A stretch of DNA of 42,331 nt from Aureispira sp. CCB-QB1 (GTDB lineage Bacteria > Bacteroidota > Bacteroidia > Chitinophagales > Saprospiraceae): positions 1-42,331 of the forward strand of contig CAMBRK010000034.1 of the NCBI GenBank assembly GCA_945870185.1, in the 5' to 3' direction. Shown one piece after another: positions 34,978 to 42,331 of the stretch. The stretch's first letter is position 1. Each line of letters begins with the position of its first letter. The notes beneath the pieces are model-generated. The model was not told the DNA's origin and ran no database searches. It saw only the letters and a list, made by a program, of their open reading frames with translations. Made by a program: the position numbers and the translations under genes.

Positions 34978-36519
34978 TTACATAGGTATATTCCCATGCT
35001 TTCTGTTGGGCATCAAAACCTTTTTATTAAGTAGCATCGAAAAAGACTTAATCAGTTTTCGCCTGGTCTCCCTGGGTTCAATGACTTCATCTATAAATCC
35101 CCTAGCTGCCGCTCTATAAGGATTTGCAAATTTTTCCTGATATTCTGCTTCTTTTTCTTTGAGTTTAGTTTCTGGATTTTCAGCTTTATTAATTTCATTT
35201 TTAAAAATGATTTCAGAAGCACCTTTAGCACCCATTACAGCAATTTCAGCAGTTGGCCATGCGTAATTCATGTCAGCACCTATGTGTTTAGAGTTCATTA
35301 CATCATAGGCTCCACCATACGCTTTTCTAATGATCACTGTGATACGCGGAACTGTGGCATCACTAAAAGCATAAAGCAATTTGGCTCCATTAGTTATGAT
35401 CGCATTCCACTCTTGATCTGTACCCGGTAAAAATCCAGGCACGTCAACTAATACCAGTAATGGGATATTGAAACAATCACAAAATCTTACAAATCGGGCA
35501 CCTTTTTTACTACTCTCCACATCCAGTACACCTGCAAGTGCATAAGGCTGATTGGCCACGATACCGATCGATTTTCCGGCTAATCTGGCAAAACCTACTA
35601 CTATGTTTGCTGCATAATTTTCATGAATTTCAAAAAAACTCTCTTCGTCTACGATTCCATGTATAACTTCTTTCATATCATAAGGATGCATGGCATTTTC
35701 AGGTATGATGTCGGTAAGTTGGTTTCTGTATTCGTCTTGTATGTCGTATGCTAGATCAGGAGCTTTTTCATTACAATTTTGAGGTACAAAGGAGAATAAC
35801 TTTTTAAGTTTTGATATACATTCCAAATCATTGGCTGCCGTTAAATGTGTTACACCACTTTTGGTAGAGTGGGTACTTGCTCCACCAAGGTCTTCAGAAG
35901 ACACCTCTTCATTGGTCACAGTCTTGACGACATTGGGGCCAGTCACAAACATATACGATGATTGCTCAACCATAATGATAAAGTCAGTGATTGCTGGTGA
36001 ATACACTGCGCCTCCCGCACACGGTCCCATGATGGCAGACAATTGGGGGATTACTCCCGATGCTTTTGTATTCCTGTAAAAAATATCAGCATATCCTCCG
36101 AGACTGTCCACACCTTCTTGTATTCTAGCACCGCCTGAGTCATTAAGTCCTATTACTGGAGCACCATTTTCTATGGCGAGATCCATGATTCTGCATATTT
36201 TTTGAGCATGTGTCTCTGATAGTGCACCTCCAAAGACAGTAAAATCCTGTGCAAAAACATATACAAGCCGACCGTAAATCTGGCCAAATCCCGTCACTAC
36301 TCCGTCACCAGGAAATTGCTGATGTTCCATTCCGAAGTCATGAGATCTATGCTCCTTAAGCATACCGATCTCTTCAAAAGAGTTTCTATCCACTAGTAAC
36401 TCTATTCTTTCCCGAGCGGTCAACTTACCTTTTTGGTGTTGTTTTTGTATTCTTTCTATACCACCACCGAGTAAGGCTACCTGTTTTTGGTCTCTTAATC
36501 TGTTTATTTTTTCTTGCAT
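34978..36519 (-). CDS. Acyl-CoA carboxylase carboxyltransferase subunit (PccB/MmdA-like)
   Basis: A biotin-dependent carboxyltransferase, 513 residues from the ATG at 36519 ([13 protein letters not shown]...), the family's usual start; a longer frame upstream contains the probable promoter. Motifs: [88 protein letters not shown] and [15 protein letters not shown]. It transfers carboxyl between carboxybiotin and propionyl-CoA (or acetyl- or methylmalonyl-CoA). No biotin carboxylase, carrier or decarboxylase subunits are adjacent, so the partner is elsewhere and the exact substrate is open. Confidence 0.88.
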   Translation of the reverse strand: MQEKINRLRDQKQVALLGGGIERIQKQHQKGKLTARERIELLVDRNSFEEIGMLKEHRSHDFGMEHQQFPGDGVVTGFGQIYGRLVYVFAQDFTVFGGALSETHAQKICRIMDLAIENGAPVIGLNDSGGARIQEGVDSLGGYADIFYRNTKASGVIPQLSAIMGPCAGGAVYSPAITDFIIMVEQSSYMFVTGPNVVKTVTNEEVSSEDLGGASTHSTKSGVTHLTAANDLECISKLKKLFSFVPQNCNEKAPDLAYDIQDEYRNQLTDIIPENAMHPYDMKEVIHGIVDEESFFEIHENYAANIVVGFARLAGKSIGIVANQPYALAGVLDVESSKKGARFVRFCDCFNIPLLVLVDVPGFLPGTDQEWNAIITNGAKLLYAFSDATVPRITVIIRKAYGGAYDVMNSKHIGADMNYAWPTAEIAVMGAKGASEIIFKNEINKAENPETKLKEKEAEYQEKFANPYRAAARGFIDEVIEPRETRRKLIKSFSMLLNKKVLMPNRKHGNIPM

Positions 36520-36539
36520 GAGGATTACTATTTCTCGTG

Positions 36540-36547
36540 CAAATGTA
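36540..36547 (-). promoter_or_regulatory. Promoter -7 element for the carboxyltransferase gene
   Basis: Minus-strand TACATTTG matches TAnnTTTG and lies 20 nt before the ATG at 36519, supporting that start over the longer frame. No TTG at 19 nt is seen. Confidence 0.45.
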
Positions 36548-36693
36548 GTGTTTTTGTTCCTTTTCATATTGTACAAGTCAACAGTATTTTTTTATCTTTA
36601 CTGATGACCTTTATCACTGGATGATTTGACCAAAAAATAAATCTAACTACAAAAGTTGCAAAAAAGAAATATATTTGACCAAATTTTTAATGT

Positions 36694-37677
36694 ATGTATT
36701 TAAATCAAGGTTTTAAAGGAGACAATGCATGGTGGAAATACCTCATAGGGATCATTATGGTGTTTATTGGATATTTTGTGGGGCAATTTCCACTTTATGT
36801 GGTGTTGATGACTAAGCTTTCTAATAATAAAGATCTCGGTACTGATGAGTTGAAATCATTTGAAAACAATATGAATTTTGAAGCACTAGGTATAGACAAG
36901 AATGTAGGATTTATTTTACTTATTTTGATGTTTGTGGGAGCTTTGTTGGCTTTATGGGTGGTCATCAAGTACTTACACCAAAAGCGTATGATAGATTTGG
37001 TTACTGCTCAAAAGCCGATTCAATACCATAAAATATTTTTTGGTTTCGGATTATGGATGTTACTCACTTTGATTTTAGAAGGAGGGAATTATCTATTGGA
37101 TCCATCCAACTATACCTTTAGATGGGCCGGCGGTAATTATTTCATATTACTATTGATCTCGATTTTGTTTTTACCTATTCAAACCAGTTTTGAAGAATTA
37201 TTCTTCAGGGGATATATCATGCAGGGTCTTGCATTTTTGACCAAGCATAAATGGGTAGCTATTTTGGGTTCCAGTATTTTTTTTGGATTGGTACACGGCA
37301 CAAACCCAGAAGTAGAAGAGTATGGTTTTTGGACGATGCAATCTTATTATGTGGTTGCGGGATTATTTTTAGCTCTGATTACAGTTTTGGATGATGGATT
37401 GGAATTGTCACTTGGAGTGCACGCAGCTACCAATATCAGTGGAGCTACATTGTTTACCTACAAAGGTAGTGTCTTGCAAACCGATAGTTTATTTATTACA
37501 GAAGAAGTCAAACCTTTATTGATGCTTGCGGGATTTATATTAGCTAGTATTTTATTTATCACGATTTGTTATATGAAATATCAATGGCCTTCATGGCGTA
37601 CACTCAACGAACCTATCCTAAGTCCTGATTCTTCAAAAGATGAAATCTTTGCCATAGGACAAGAACGTGATCTGTAA
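36694..37677 (+). CDS. CPBP family intramembrane metalloprotease
   Basis: A 327-residue protein with about eight membrane segments. The Abi/CPBP motifs are present: EELFFRGYIMQGL with paired glutamates E167-E168 and an arginine, FGLVHGTNPE with the second-motif histidine, and a later HAATNI with the third-motif His/Asn. These are type II CAAX prenyl endopeptidase-like enzymes; bacterial members act in maturation or immunity to peptides, but the substrate here is unknown. It stands alone, divergent from the carboxyltransferase gene. Confidence 0.87.
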   Translation: MYLNQGFKGDNAWWKYLIGIIMVFIGYFVGQFPLYVVLMTKLSNNKDLGTDELKSFENNMNFEALGIDKNVGFILLILMFVGALLALWVVIKYLHQKRMIDLVTAQKPIQYHKIFFGFGLWMLLTLILEGGNYLLDPSNYTFRWAGGNYFILLLISILFLPIQTSFEELFFRGYIMQGLAFLTKHKWVAILGSSIFFGLVHGTNPEVEEYGFWTMQSYYVVAGLFLALITVLDDGLELSLGVHAATNISGATLFTYKGSVLQTDSLFITEEVKPLLMLAGFILASILFITICYMKYQWPSWRTLNEPILSPDSSKDEIFAIGQERDL

Positions 37678-37800
37678 GCCTGAACATATATCATTATTTC
37701 CTTGTTAAATTCTATATATTTCTATTAACTTGCTTTATGAATTTTACATAAAGGAAATCAGGTTCTAATGTTATTATCTCTAATTTTTTAAAAATCATTT

Positions 37801-39669
37801 ATGTATTTTAGCTTTAAAAATGTTTTGGGAATATTGCTGCCGATTTTTTTGTCGTTTCATACCGCATGGGCGCAACCAGAGCGATGGCAGCAAGCCGTTA
37901 AGTACACCATGGATATTGATTTTGATATCAAAAAGCATCAAGCCAAAGGCAAACAAATTTTAGAATATACCAACAATAGTCCTGACACTCTAGACAAAGT
38001 GTTTTACCATTTGTATTTCAATGCATTTCAGCCCAATAGTATGATGGATGTCAGATCTAGGACGATTAAAGATCCTGATCCAAGGGTAGGGGACAGGATT
38101 ATGAAACTTTCTAAAGGTGACCAAGGCTTCCAAAACATCGAATCTCTCCAAATGAATGGTCGTAAGGTAGTATATGAAATAGTAGGTACAATTCTTGAAG
38201 TGCGTCTGAGCGAACCTATTTTGCCCAAAACTAAGGTAACCTTCGAGATGGAGTTCGTAGCTCAAGTGCCTCTGCAAATTAGAAGGTCAGGTAGATTTAG
38301 CAAAGAAGGTATCGAATATTCAATGGCTCAATGGTATCCTAAGATGTGTAACTATGATTACCAAGGATGGCACTCCAATCCATATGTAGGTAGAGAGTTT
38401 TACGGTATCTGGGGTGATTTTGATGTGAAAATTACCGTTCCTTCTGATTATGTCGTAGCGGCCACAGGAATCCTTCAAAACAAAGATATCGTAGGCTATA
38501 GTTATAGTCAACTAGAACCTGCTTACCGACCTAAAAGATTGACTTATCACTTTAAAGCTGAAAATGTGCACGATTTTGTGTGGGCAGCAGATCCTGATTA
38601 TACACAGATTGTGCACCAAATGTCTGATAGTACAAAGATTAGATGTTTTTTCCAACCAGGAGAAAAAACCACTGAAAATTGGAATAAGTTGCCTTTAATC
38701 ATGGAAGAAGCTTTTCACTATATTAATAAGAAGTACGGCCAATATCCTTTCAAAGAATATGCATTTATCCAAGGTGGAGATGGCGGTATGGAGTATCCGA
38801 TGGCTACCCTGATTACGGGTGAACGAAGTCTAGTAAGTTTAGTTGGTGTCTCAGTTCATGAGTTAATGCATTCTTGGTTTCAGATGGTTTTGGGATCCAA
38901 TGAAGCACTCTATCATTGGATGGATGAGGGCTTTACATCTTTTGCTACCAATGATGTCATGAATCATCTGGTCTCTAAAAAACTAATTCCAGGTACTTAT
39001 GAAGACAATCCTCATATTAAATCTGTAAATGGCTACATCAATTTCGCACTTAGTGGCAATGAAGAACCTTTAATAACGCATGCAGATCATTTTATAACTA
39101 ATACGGCCTATGGAGTAGCTTCTTATACCAAAGGTGAAGTCTTTTTAGAACAATTGAGATATATCATCGGTGATCAAGCATTCAATAAAGGTATGTTGTC
39201 CTATTTCCATACTTGGAAATTTAAACATCCCAATCCAAATGATTTTGTCCGCATCATGGAAAAAGCGAGTGGATTGGAGTTGGATTGGTTTAAAGAATAT
39301 TTTGTAAATACCACACATACTATAGACTATCAGATTGAAGAAATGAGAGGAGATGAACTGATCTTACGTAGAGTTGGCAACATGCCGATGCCATTAGACA
39401 TTACTTTAACCAAAAAGAATGGGGAACGATTATATTTTAATATTCCTTTGGAAATGATGCGTGGTGCAAAAAAAGGTGATTTCTTTTTTAATAACTTTAA
39501 AGTAGTGAAAGATTGGCCATGGACCCATCCTACCTACAGCTTCAAGACGGGTGTCAATTTTCGGGATGTAGATAAGGTGGAAATAGATCCAACAAAACGC
39601 CTCGCAGATAAAGACAAAACCAATAATGTATGGCCTAGACTTATGCCTGAGAAAGGTGCAGATAAATAG
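37801..39669 (+). CDS. M1 family zinc metallopeptidase (aminopeptidase-like), secreted
   Basis: A 622-residue protein with signal peptide ending at AWAQ. The N-terminal beta-domain has YTMDIDFDIKKHQAKGKQILEYTNNS. The catalytic domain has GGMEYPMATLITG (the GxMEN-like motif, with Y replacing N), zinc motif HELMHSW at 353-359 (His353, Glu354, His357) and Glu376 in the WMDEGF helix. KGEVFLEQLRYIIG and DWFKEYFVNTT follow. It likely trims peptides in the periplasm or outside the cell. Length is normal for Bacteroidota secreted M1 enzymes. Confidence 0.9.
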   Translation: MYFSFKNVLGILLPIFLSFHTAWAQPERWQQAVKYTMDIDFDIKKHQAKGKQILEYTNNSPDTLDKVFYHLYFNAFQPNSMMDVRSRTIKDPDPRVGDRIMKLSKGDQGFQNIESLQMNGRKVVYEIVGTILEVRLSEPILPKTKVTFEMEFVAQVPLQIRRSGRFSKEGIEYSMAQWYPKMCNYDYQGWHSNPYVGREFYGIWGDFDVKITVPSDYVVAATGILQNKDIVGYSYSQLEPAYRPKRLTYHFKAENVHDFVWAADPDYTQIVHQMSDSTKIRCFFQPGEKTTENWNKLPLIMEEAFHYINKKYGQYPFKEYAFIQGGDGGMEYPMATLITGERSLVSLVGVSVHELMHSWFQMVLGSNEALYHWMDEGFTSFATNDVMNHLVSKKLIPGTYEDNPHIKSVNGYINFALSGNEEPLITHADHFITNTAYGVASYTKGEVFLEQLRYIIGDQAFNKGMLSYFHTWKFKHPNPNDFVRIMEKASGLELDWFKEYFVNTTHTIDYQIEEMRGDELILRRVGNMPMPLDITLTKKNGERLYFNIPLEMMRGAKKGDFFFNNFKVVKDWPWTHPTYSFKTGVNFRDVDKVEIDPTKRLADKDKTNNVWPRLMPEKGADK

Positions 39670-39748
39670 TAAATATTGCTGACACGTATATTGAATCATA
39701 AGATATTTTAAATAATACAGCGTATTTACTATTTTTTTTATCAAAACA

Positions 39749-39779
39749 TTTGTAGGTTACATAAAAACTAGTACTTTTG
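39749..39779 (+). promoter_or_regulatory. Consensus promoter of rpmH
   Basis: TTTG at 39749-39752 and TACTTTTG at 39772-39779 are separated by 19 nt, an ideal Bacteroidota -33/-7 pair, followed by CGGC. Start near 39787 gives a leader of about 70 nt. Confidence 0.8.
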
Positions 39780-39854
39780 CGGCTCTTTTCGCGTACCCTT
39801 TTTTAAATGGGTATCAATAGATTAGGTTTAAATCATATTTTTAAGCAATACACG

Positions 39855-40010
39855 ATGAAACGTACATATCAACCATCCAAAAGAAAAAGAGTTAACAAAC
39901 ATGGGTTCAGATCCAGAATGGCGACCAAAAACGGCAGAAGAGTGCTTGCCAAAAGAAGAGCAAGAGGTAGAGCCAAATTGACTGTCTCTGACGAAAAAGG
40001 AGTAAAGTAA
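39855..40010 (+). CDS. rpmH: 50S ribosomal protein L34
   Basis: A 51-residue ribosomal protein starting at [20 protein letters not shown], the universal L34 start; upstream in-frame ATG at 39807 would add an unlikely 16 residues. [24 protein letters not shown] follows. It is very basic and of standard length. It is paired with rnpA 225 bp downstream, the usual bacterial order. Confidence 0.96.
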   Translation: MKRTYQPSKRKRVNKHGFRSRMATKNGRRVLAKRRARGRAKLTVSDEKGVK

Positions 40011-40022
40011 ACTTCTGATTAG

Positions 40023-40043
40023 ATGATAATGTTTTATCATTTT
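40023..40043 (+). terminator. Weak hairpin after rpmH
   Basis: ATGATAA-tgtt-TTATCAT forms a 7-bp A/U-rich stem followed by TTT. It could partly end the rpmH transcript; it is weak. Confidence 0.35.
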
Positions 40044-40235
40044 CGATGCAATATTTATAGTTTAAAGTTTTGGTAATTTACTAGTGAAATTTTAAAATTC
40101 AAACTTTAATGTTGTAATTGTTATAATCTGTATACATTTAGTGTTCCAAAATTATATAGTTCTGAATGTTTGTGATTATTCACTTCATTCAGAATTTTTT
40201 ATTTCGTACTTTAGCCAAGCATTATCGATGAAACC

Positions 40236-40583
40236 ATGAGGCTCAAAGGTGAAAAGAAAATAGAAAAAATTTTTAAGGAAGGAAAGTCAGTTTTTGTATT
40301 TCCTGTCAAAGCTGTTTTCCTTTTTCCGAATGAACCCATCAATGGGGCGAACTTTTCTTATGGAGTATCCGTCAGTAAGCGCAATTTTAAAAAAGCTGTG
40401 GACCGCAATAGGATTAAGAGACAAATGAGAGAAGCTGTTCAACATAATCAAAAAAATAATTTAATAGATTCAAAGTTATGTACTGCGATTATGTACCTAT
40501 ATATCGGAAAGGAACTCATGGAATATCATGTAATTGAAACTGCAATTAGGAAAATTGACAAAAAGGTCTTTGTATTGCAATAA
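40236..40583 (+). CDS. rnpA: Ribonuclease P protein component
   Basis: A 115-residue basic protein. VSVSKRNFKKAVDRNRIKRQMREA holds the RNR signature that contacts RNase P RNA, preceded by the usual LKGEKKIEKIFKEGKS start. With the RNA subunit it removes tRNA 5' leaders. It follows rpmH. TACTTTAG just upstream (about 40206) is one base off a -7 element and may give it its own promoter. Confidence 0.92.
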   Translation: MRLKGEKKIEKIFKEGKSVFVFPVKAVFLFPNEPINGANFSYGVSVSKRNFKKAVDRNRIKRQMREAVQHNQKNNLIDSKLCTAIMYLYIGKELMEYHVIETAIRKIDKKVFVLQ

Positions 40584-41065
40584 TTTTAAAAAATTAATAT
40601 TTAGGCACTCTTTATTTTTGATGTCGTAAAATGAAGATAATCATTTATCTATGTATAAATATGAATATTGAACTTTTTAAAAAAGCTTAAATTTAAAAAT
40701 ATAATTATGTACAGAGCGGAACAATTCATAAATACATATTGAAATAAATATAAAATAATTTTCAAAATTTTATGAAAGTTCAAATTGTTTGCATAGCTTT
40801 GCACTTTAATTGAACTCCATCAAAGGATGAAGTATATATTTATGTGGCAGATTTTGATATTAGTTTGGATAAACAGGTTGTATAAAGACGATGTTTCAAC
40901 TTATTTAAACTAATGTATTTGTAAGGATTATATAGATGTATTTTTGTTAATATGACGATAAAGCAAATTGCACAAATCTAATAATTTATCACTTAATTTC
41001 TGCTTTCATTAAAATGGCTAATTTATTATTTAATAACATTTATTTTTTAACCAAAACTCAATCTC
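40584..41065. other. Intergenic region before secreted proteins
   Basis: AT-rich with no gene seen. TAGCTTTG at 40794-40801 is a good -7 element, but it lies 265 nt before the next ATG, implying a long leader, a small unseen RNA, or chance. The last 20 bases before the ATG are a leader shared with the following gene. Confidence 0.5.
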
Positions 41066-41428
41066 ATGAAAAAATGTAATTTTTTCACAGTGCTAATTGT
41101 AGCGCTTTCGTTTTTGTTTGCTGGCGATATCTCTGCGCAAAATATGCCTAAAGCATATTATGTAGTATTAGATGTAGTAGAGACTCTTCAGAAGCAAACA
41201 CAACAATCCTCTGTAAACGGTAATGCATATAATAATGCAGCTGCTACCCTTGATGCACTCAAGGTAGTTGTAGGAGGATCAATTATTTCAAACATGAAAA
41301 GTGGAGACAGTGCTACTGTTGCCCTAGGCAAAGCAGTGACACCTTTTAGAAGTAGTGATGCTTCTAGAAATGCTCTTACCACTGAAGTGGAGACTTATTA
41401 CACTGATCTTATCAGAAAGTCTAATTAA
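41066..41428 (+). CDS. Secreted hypothetical protein
   Basis: A 120-residue protein with a clear signal peptide (MKKCNFFTVLIVALSFLFAG...ISAQ). The mature part is mixed and alanine-, serine- and threonine-rich, with VVLDVVETLQKQTQQSS and YNNAAATLDALKVVVGG suggesting helices. No conserved domain is recognised and no sorting domain is visible. It shares an identical upstream leader with the next gene and probably its expression. Confidence 0.7.
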   Translation: MKKCNFFTVLIVALSFLFAGDISAQNMPKAYYVVLDVVETLQKQTQQSSVNGNAYNNAAATLDALKVVVGGSIISNMKSGDSATVALGKAVTPFRSSDASRNALTTEVETYYTDLIRKSN

Positions 41429-41459
41429 TCAATTTTTTATTTAACCAAAACTCAATCTC

Positions 41460-42331
41460 ATGAAGAATTTTTTAACTTCGAAGGTGTTATTGCCTTTAAA
41501 CTCTCTCTTTGTGGTTGCTTGTTTGTTGTTTGGTACGAGTACCAATGCACAAATAAGTTATGCTGAGAACTGGAATGCTAATACAACTTTAGCAAACTGG
41601 ACTACCACTGGAGCATTTACTTCTAGTTTTACAGGTCCGACCACTTGTGGTGGTACAGGTAATACTATCAGATTTAACCTTTATTCTTTCAGTGCAGCAC
41701 AGACTTTTACTTCACCTTTGACAGGTACTTCTAATGGTCAGGCTGTAACTTTCACGTTTGATTATAAAGTTGCTGACTGGTCTGCCAACACGGTTGGAAC
41801 TTCAGCAACATCATTTATTATCAAACCACAATGGGGTACAAGTCCTACAGGTCCTTGGACAGACATCGCTACTATCGGTGGACCTACAGGAGCAGGACAC
41901 GTTGCATCAGGAAGTTGTGCTACAAAAACTTACACTTTTACTCCTGCAGTTGGAGCTCAAGTTTATGTAAGATTTGATAACACATGGAACGGTGCGGGTG
42001 ACTACTATGTAAATTTTGACAACGTAGCACTTTCACAGGCACTTCCACCACCACCACCAACAGGAGGTGCAGTTGAGTGTCTTTTAGTATGTTCAGGCAA
42101 TCAAAATGTTACTTTAGCTCCAGGAGCGTGTACTTACCAACTTCCAAACCTAGTAACAACAGCAGGCCCATGTGTGCCTTCTACAGTACCAGGAAGAAGA
42201 ACGACGTTAAACACAGCGCCGTGGAACTTTTTGACCTACCCAGCATTTGATTTATTCCCATGGGCGGGCTTCCCACCAGCGAGTGGCACGTTCACCATCA
42301 ACAGGAATACGCTCCAGGCAGGAACTCCGAT
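41460..42331 (+). CDS. Large secreted adhesin-like protein, N-terminal part (runs off window)
   Basis: The ATG at 41460 opens a frame that is still open at the window end (290 codons). A signal peptide (MKNFLTSKVLLPLNSLFVVA, ending near NAQ) is followed by a ~150-residue beta-sandwich, concanavalin/choice-of-anchor-like region (FTFDYKVADWSAN, KPQWGTSPTGPWTDI, VYVRFDNTWNGAGDYYVNFDNV). Then a PPPPP linker and a Cys-containing segment, CSGNQNVTLAPGACTYQLPN, like the repeats of large Bacteroidota surface proteins. Likely exported and possibly T9SS cargo, but its C-terminus is outside. Confidence 0.8.
   Translation, partial: MKNFLTSKVLLPLNSLFVVACLLFGTSTNAQISYAENWNANTTLANWTTTGAFTSSFTGPTTCGGTGNTIRFNLYSFSAAQTFTSPLTGTSNGQAVTFTFDYKVADWSANTVGTSATSFIIKPQWGTSPTGPWTDIATIGGPTGAGHVASGSCATKTYTFTPAVGAQVYVRFDNTWNGAGDYYVNFDNVALSQALPPPPPTGGAVECLLVCSGNQNVTLAPGACTYQLPNLVTTAGPCVPSTVPGRRTTLNTAPWNFLTYPAFDLFPWAGFPPASGTFTINRNTLQAGTP

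Overview
The window is A+T-rich and reads as Bacteroidota, most likely a Saprospirales-type member (inference). The evidence is: type IX secretion (T9SS) and gliding genes (gldJ, a porP/sprF homologue, porU, porV); a secreted protein with PKD-like repeats and the gliding-motility-type C-terminal sorting domain; the Bacteroidota promoter form (-7 TAnnTTTG, in two cases with TTG 19 nt upstream); and start sites without clear Shine-Dalgarno sequences. Most genes are chromosomal housekeeping or envelope genes. The accessory-looking part is roughly the first 3.5 kb.

Layout. 1-183: right end of an IS21-family element (end of istB plus terminal repeats). 116-1053 (-): a peptide-natural-product locus with two short double-glycine-leader precursors and the first ~90 codons of an ATP-grasp maturase, cut off by the IS. 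Its leader contains a GC-rich structured element behind a good promoter. 1425-1827: three ~145-bp tandem repeats whose hairpins vary in a compensated way, then a small HTH gene (-). 2142-3588: a gene-poor stretch with many inverted repeats, including a perfect 22-bp palindrome. 3589-5596 (+): overlapping pair of PH-domain membrane proteins (YdbS/YdbT type). 5700-6986 (+): CoA-transferase. 6988-10752 (-): tig-clpP-clpX protein quality-control cluster and a small Cys-rich ORF. 10949-11030 (-): tRNA-Leu(UAG). 11190-12965 (-): OmpA-family protein with TSP3-like repeats.

13408-23682 is the T9SS/gliding block: an arginase-fold protein without recognisable metal ligands (+), murF (-), gldJ (-) and a PorP/SprF protein (-), facing divergently transcribed porU and porV (+). 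PorU (sortase) and PorV (outer-membrane shuttle) process the kind of cargo seen at 29658-31919, and possibly the large secreted protein entered at 41460. A ribbon-helix-helix-like gene with a GTG start (23847-24026, -) lies downstream with a phased repeat array in front of it, then a CDP-alcohol phosphatidyltransferase.

25406-29516 (+) is an overlapping two-gene unit: a 1048-aa lipoprotein combining SGNH-like, beta-propeller dehydrogenase-like and cytochrome c domains, then a ThuA-like lipoprotein. Next come the T9SS cargo protein, a METTL25-like methyltransferase, an MscS channel with a tiny membrane protein, a carboxyltransferase subunit, a CPBP protease, an M1 metallopeptidase, rpmH-rnpA, and two secreted proteins that share an identical 25-nt leader. 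The last is truncated by the window edge.

The best candidates for something new are the IS-truncated peptide locus with its unassigned leader RNA, the repeat family with compensated stem changes at two distant sites, the palindrome-rich gene desert, and the phased operator-like array at the RHH gene. All are read by eye; no searches were run.
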